64,000 nt of DNA from Robiginitomaculum sp. (lineage in GTDB: Bacteria; Pseudomonadota; Alphaproteobacteria; Caulobacterales; Maricaulaceae): NCBI GenBank assembly GCA_021776525.1, contig JAJFFT010000003.1, positions 1 to 64,000 on the forward strand, given 5' to 3'. Position numbers and translations under genes: made by a program. The notes under the pieces were generated by a model that was not told where the DNA came from, searched no databases, and saw nothing but the letters and a program-made list of their open reading frames with translations. Positions 61,117 through 64,000 of this stretch are shown here, one piece after another. How positions within the stretch are numbered: the stretch's first letter is position 1; every line of letters starts with the position of its first letter.

Positions 61117-63084
61117 TTATTTTTCTTTTCGTGGATCATAGGCCAAAATGGGTGACAGCCATTTTTCCATCTCGGCAAAGCTCATGCCTTTGCGCGTTGC
61201 ATAGTCTTTCACCTGATCGCGCCCAATGCGCCCAACGGCAAAATAATGTGATTGCGGATGTGAAAAATAAAACCCTGATACGCTGGCGGGCGGGGTCATG
61301 GCGCAACTTTCTGTCAACGCCACGCCAATGCGCTCTTTGGCCCCCAGCAATGAAAACAAGGTGCGTTTTTCGGTGTGGTCTGGTTGGGCCGGATAACCCG
61401 GTGCCGGGCGGATGCCCTGAAACTTTTCCGAGATCAGATCCTTATTTGTGAAGCTTTCATCGCTGGCATAACCCCAAAGCTCGCGCCGGATGCGGGCGTG
61501 CAGGCTTTCGGCCAGCGCCTCGGCCAGACGATCGGCCAGTGACTTGACCATGATCGAAGAATAGTCATCTCCGGCTCTGGCAAAGCTGGCCGAGCGCGCC
61601 GCTTCGCCGTGGCCTGCGGTGACGCAAAATCCGCCTACAAAATCTGCTAACAGGCTTTCACGGGGTGCAACAAAGTCAGACAGGGCATAGTTTGGCTTGC
61701 CGGTATCTTTGGACATTTGCTGGCGCAGGGTGTGCAAACGCGTCAGTTCGCGGGCGCGGTCCTGGCCTTCCCACAATACAATATCGTCACCATCGGCATT
61801 GGCACGCCAAAAGCCAACAACGGCGCGCGGCTGTAACCAACGCTCGGCAACAATACGGTCCAGCATGGTTTCTGCGTCGGCAATCAATGTGCGTGCGGCT
61901 TCACCCTTTTTGGGATCGTCCAGAATCTGTGGATAACGGCCTTTGACATCCCAACTGGACAGAAATGGCGTCCAGTCAATATGGCGGCGTAAATCGCGCA
62001 AATCCCAATCGTCGAATGTCCGCACGCCCATAAACGCAGGCTCAGGGGGCGTATAGCCGCGCCAGTCCGGTTTCATGGCGCGCGCCCGGGCGGCCTCCAG
62101 TTTCAGGCGTGGTTTGGCATTGCGACCCCCGGCATGGGAAACGCGCAGGCGCTCGTAATCATCTCGGGTCTGTTTGACCAGAGCATCGCGATTATCATCG
62201 GAAAGCAGCGTACGCACGACGCCCACCGCTCGCGAGGCGTCCGAGACATAAAGTGTCGGTCCACGCGCGTATGCGGGCTCAATTTTTACCGCTGTGTGCA
62301 TGGGCGAGGTGGTGGCACCGCCGATCAGCAAAGGCATGTCCCACCCCTGGCGTTCCATCTCGCTGGCCACATGGACCATTTCGTCAAGGCTGGGGGTGAT
62401 CAGGCCGGACAAGCCGATCATGTCGGCATTTTCCTCGCGGGCGATACGCAGAATTTTATCGGACGGTACCATGACGCCCAGATCAATCACGTCATACCCA
62501 TTACATTGCAGCACCACGCCGACAATGTTTTTCCCAATGTCATGGACGTCGCCTTTGACCGTGGCCATGACAATCTTGCCATTCGAAACATCCGCCATGC
62601 CGGTGCGTCTTTTTTCTTCTTCCAGAAACGGAATGAGATGCCCGACGGCCTGTTTCATCACCCGGGCGGATTTGACCACTTGCGGTAAAAACATCTTCCC
62701 TGCGCCAAACAACTCGCCCACTGCATTCATGCTGTCCATCAGCGGACCTTCGATGACCTCCAGTGGTTTGTCGGCATTTGTGCGCGCTTCTTCGGTATCC
62801 TCGACAATAAAGTCGGTCAGGCCGTGGACCAAAGCGTGTTCCAGACGTGCCGCGACGTCCCCTTCGCGCCACGACAGGTCTGCGGCTTTGGCCACCGCAC
62901 CGCTTTGGCCGCGAAACTGATCAGCGATCTCCAACAGGCGTTCGCCTGCATCGGTCCGGCGGTTCAAAATCACGTCTTCAACGCGCATCCGCAGGTCAGG
63001 TTCTATATCGTCATAAATGTCTAATTGCCCGGCATTGACGATGGCCATGTCGAGGCCGGCGCGAATGGCTGGGTATAAAAACAC
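61117..63084 (-). CDS. metH: Methionine synthase MetH, C-terminal fragment (end of pterin domain, cap, cobalamin and activation domains)
   Basis: A frame of 655 residues that starts at GTG directly after an in-frame TAG. It begins with the end of the methyltetrahydrofolate barrel ([20 protein letters not shown]), then the four-helix cap. Next are the cobalamin-binding domain with the cobalt His in [12 protein letters not shown] (His181) and [14 protein letters not shown], then the SAM-binding activation domain ([15 protein letters not shown], where the usual Cys is Gln). Methionine synthase needs all these with the barrel, so translation past the TAG or a working GTG restart is required for function. 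No ribosome site for the GTG is visible. Confidence 0.85.
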   Translation of the reverse strand: MFLYPAIRAGLDMAIVNAGQLDIYDDIEPDLRMRVEDVILNRRTDAGERLLEIADQFRGQSGAVAKAADLSWREGDVAARLEHALVHGLTDFIVEDTEEARTNADKPLEVIEGPLMDSMNAVGELFGAGKMFLPQVVKSARVMKQAVGHLIPFLEEEKRRTGMADVSNGKIVMATVKGDVHDIGKNIVGVVLQCNGYDVIDLGVMVPSDKILRIAREENADMIGLSGLITPSLDEMVHVASEMERQGWDMPLLIGGATTSPMHTAVKIEPAYARGPTLYVSDASRAVGVVRTLLSDDNRDALVKQTRDDYERLRVSHAGGRNAKPRLKLEAARARAMKPDWRGYTPPEPAFMGVRTFDDWDLRDLRRHIDWTPFLSSWDVKGRYPQILDDPKKGEAARTLIADAETMLDRIVAERWLQPRAVVGFWRANADGDDIVLWEGQDRARELTRLHTLRQQMSKDTGKPNYALSDFVAPRESLLADFVGGFCVTAGHGEAARSASFARAGDDYSSIMVKSLADRLAEALAESLHARIRRELWGYASDESFTNKDLISEKFQGIRPAPGYPAQPDHTEKRTLFSLLGAKERIGVALTESCAMTPPASVSGFYFSHPQSHYFAVGRIGRDQVKDYATRKGMSFAEMEKWLSPILAYDPRKEK

Positions 63085-63780
63085 CTAATGCATGGCCCGG
63101 CGTCCCGGCTCGTTACCGCGAAACGAAAACGACAGGTTTGAGAGGCCGCCCGAAATACGCGCATGGGGCAGGGTGTCCTTGATGCGCTTAGTGGCTTTGA
63201 TGAAGTCCACGCCGTAATTGTCATGTTCGGACAGGCCCGTGGCCACGGCAAAGATGTTGGGATCAAAAATAATGTCTTCGGGGGGGAAGCCCGCCCCGGT
63301 CATCAAATGATAGGTCCGTGTGCAAATCTCGACCTTACGGTCTTCTGTGTCGGCCTGACCGGTTTCGTCAAAGGCCATCACCACCACGGCGGCCCCATAG
63401 CGCATACAATCGTGCACACGTTCCAAAAAGGGTTCCTCGCCCTCTTTCATAGAGATAGAATTGACCACCGCTTTGCCTTGCACGCATTTCAGGCCGGCTT
63501 CGATCACTTCCCATTTCGAGCTGTCGATCATCACCGGCACGCGGGCGATGTCTGGCTCGGTGGCAATCAGACGCAAAAACCGGGTCATGGCTTCGACCCC
63601 GTCCAGCAAGCCATCATCCATGTTGACATCAATGATCTGGGCACCATTGTCGATTTGTTGGCGGGCGACGCTGAGGGCCTCCTCATAATCACCTTCGACG
63701 ATCAAACGCTTGAAACGGGCCGAGCCAGAGACGTTGGTGCGTTCGCCAATATTGACGAAGCGAGAGAGGGAAGCGGTCAT
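63085..63780 (-). CDS. metH: Methionine synthase MetH, N-terminal fragment (methyltetrahydrofolate barrel) ending in TAG
   Basis: A 231-residue frame carrying most of the pterin-binding domain: [33 protein letters not shown] [46 protein letters not shown] and [20 protein letters not shown]. It stops at TAG (63087-63085), where relatives continue with Ser or Ala, then VFLY. No homocysteine-binding module precedes it. In other alphaproteobacteria that module is often a separate gene, so its absence here is not itself a defect. The start overlaps the upstream gene by four bases. Confidence 0.85.
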   Translation of the reverse strand: MTASLSRFVNIGERTNVSGSARFKRLIVEGDYEEALSVARQQIDNGAQIIDVNMDDGLLDGVEAMTRFLRLIATEPDIARVPVMIDSSKWEVIEAGLKCVQGKAVVNSISMKEGEEPFLERVHDCMRYGAAVVVMAFDETGQADTEDRKVEICTRTYHLMTGAGFPPEDIIFDPNIFAVATGLSEHDNYGVDFIKATKRIKDTLPHARISGGLSNLSFSFRGNEPGRRAMH

Positions 63781-64000
63781 GACGCGCTGTCTTTGTCGGG
63801 CCGTGTCAGGCCGGGCAGGCCATCAAGACTGGTTGCGTTGGTGTTAAAACGGTGCTCGGTCCAGGCCTCAAAGGGGCGAAAATCTACATTGCGGCGCAAT
63901 TGATCGCGCTCGCCTTTGAACTCGAAAAACGGAACGCCCCAGCCGCAGGAATCCATCACATGGTCAATATTAATCACAATGATTGCCCGGGCGCGCTGGT
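63777..64000 (-). CDS. Partial PPOX-like flavin/pyridoxamine-oxidase family protein
   Basis: This is the C-terminal end of a gene whose start is beyond the window. The segment [35 protein letters not shown] is typical of pyridoxamine-5'-phosphate-oxidase-like (PPOX) proteins (SCG..VP....GERD). Its TGA overlaps the metH ATG (ATGA), so both are transcribed together. The function of this subfamily is not established. Confidence 0.7.
   Translation of the reverse strand, partial: QRARAIIVINIDHVMDSCGWGVPFFEFKGERDQLRRNVDFRPFEAWTEHRFNTNATSLDGLPGLTRPDKDSAS

Overview
The window is chromosomal DNA of a flagellated, aerobic alphaproteobacterium. Supporting signs are the flagellar gene blocks fliX/flgI-cheL-flbY, fliL-fliM-DUF6468-motE, flgFGAH, fliOP and flgBC-fliE, two CtrA-type TTAA-N7-TTAA boxes and two sigma54 boxes, a complete aa3-type cytochrome oxidase cluster, a DksA lacking most zinc cysteines, and a tRNA-His without G-1 and with A73. 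The set fits the Caulobacterales/Maricaulales (Hyphomonadaceae-like) side of the class; genus cannot be read from the sequence. No phage, insertion sequence, CRISPR array or plasmid gene was seen.

Layout. 1-3.0 kb: methionine pair metX and a cystathionine gamma-synthase-like gene behind a SAM-I riboswitch, then a YegP-like gene. 3.0-13.5 kb: envelope and secreted proteins (three-domain beta/gamma-crystallin protein, gamma-glutamyltransferase, AsmA, M48 and M16 peptidase lipoproteins), tRNA-His and two small secreted proteins. 13.5-17.3 kb: glycine oxidase, a lytic transglycosylase, a DUF2336 protein and an odd 474-base convergent gap. 17.3-24.4 kb: divergent flagellar operons fliL-fliM-DUF6468-motE-hpt (-) and flgF-flgG-flgA-flgH (+). 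24.4-30.4 kb: GST, MsrQ/MsrP periplasmic repair, a penicillin-acylase relative, an ECF sigma pair and dksA. 30.6-33.2 kb: fliX (-) facing flgI-cheL-flbY (+). 33.3-42.6 kb: TonB receptor, a soluble CZB chemoreceptor, three regulator modules (HxlR/methyltransferase, TetR/AhpD-like) and two copies of an identical 70-base repeat. 42.7-45.1 kb: fliP-fliO (-) facing flgB-flgC-fliE (+). 45.1-53.8 kb: tldD, a TPR protein and the cytochrome oxidase cluster ctaC-ctaD-ctaB-(54-aa ORF)-ctaG-ctaE-DUF983-surf1. 53.8-60 kb: acetyltransferase, PLP decarboxylase, YqgE, peroxiredoxin, QmcA/NfeD, HD hydrolase and an NrtR-like regulator. 60-64 kb: DUF2892, a Crp/Fnr regulator behind a micro-ORF, and a cobalamin-dependent methionine synthase split by an in-frame TAG.

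How it fits together. The flagellar regulatory sites match the Caulobacter hierarchy: CtrA boxes lie before fliX and between fliO and flgB, and sigma54 boxes before flgF and flgI, with CCGGCA repeats upstream that could be FlbD sites. The two ends of the window carry methionine synthesis genes, one set controlled by a SAM riboswitch.

Nothing here is clearly a new defence or mobile system. The items most worth a second look are the TAG inside metH, the 70-base repeat at two convergent gene ends, the helically phased G-tracts at 16.95-17.05 kb, the conserved 14-residue duplication in FliM, the Shine-Dalgarno/anti-Shine-Dalgarno repeats between motE and hpt, and the micro-ORF overlapping the crp start.
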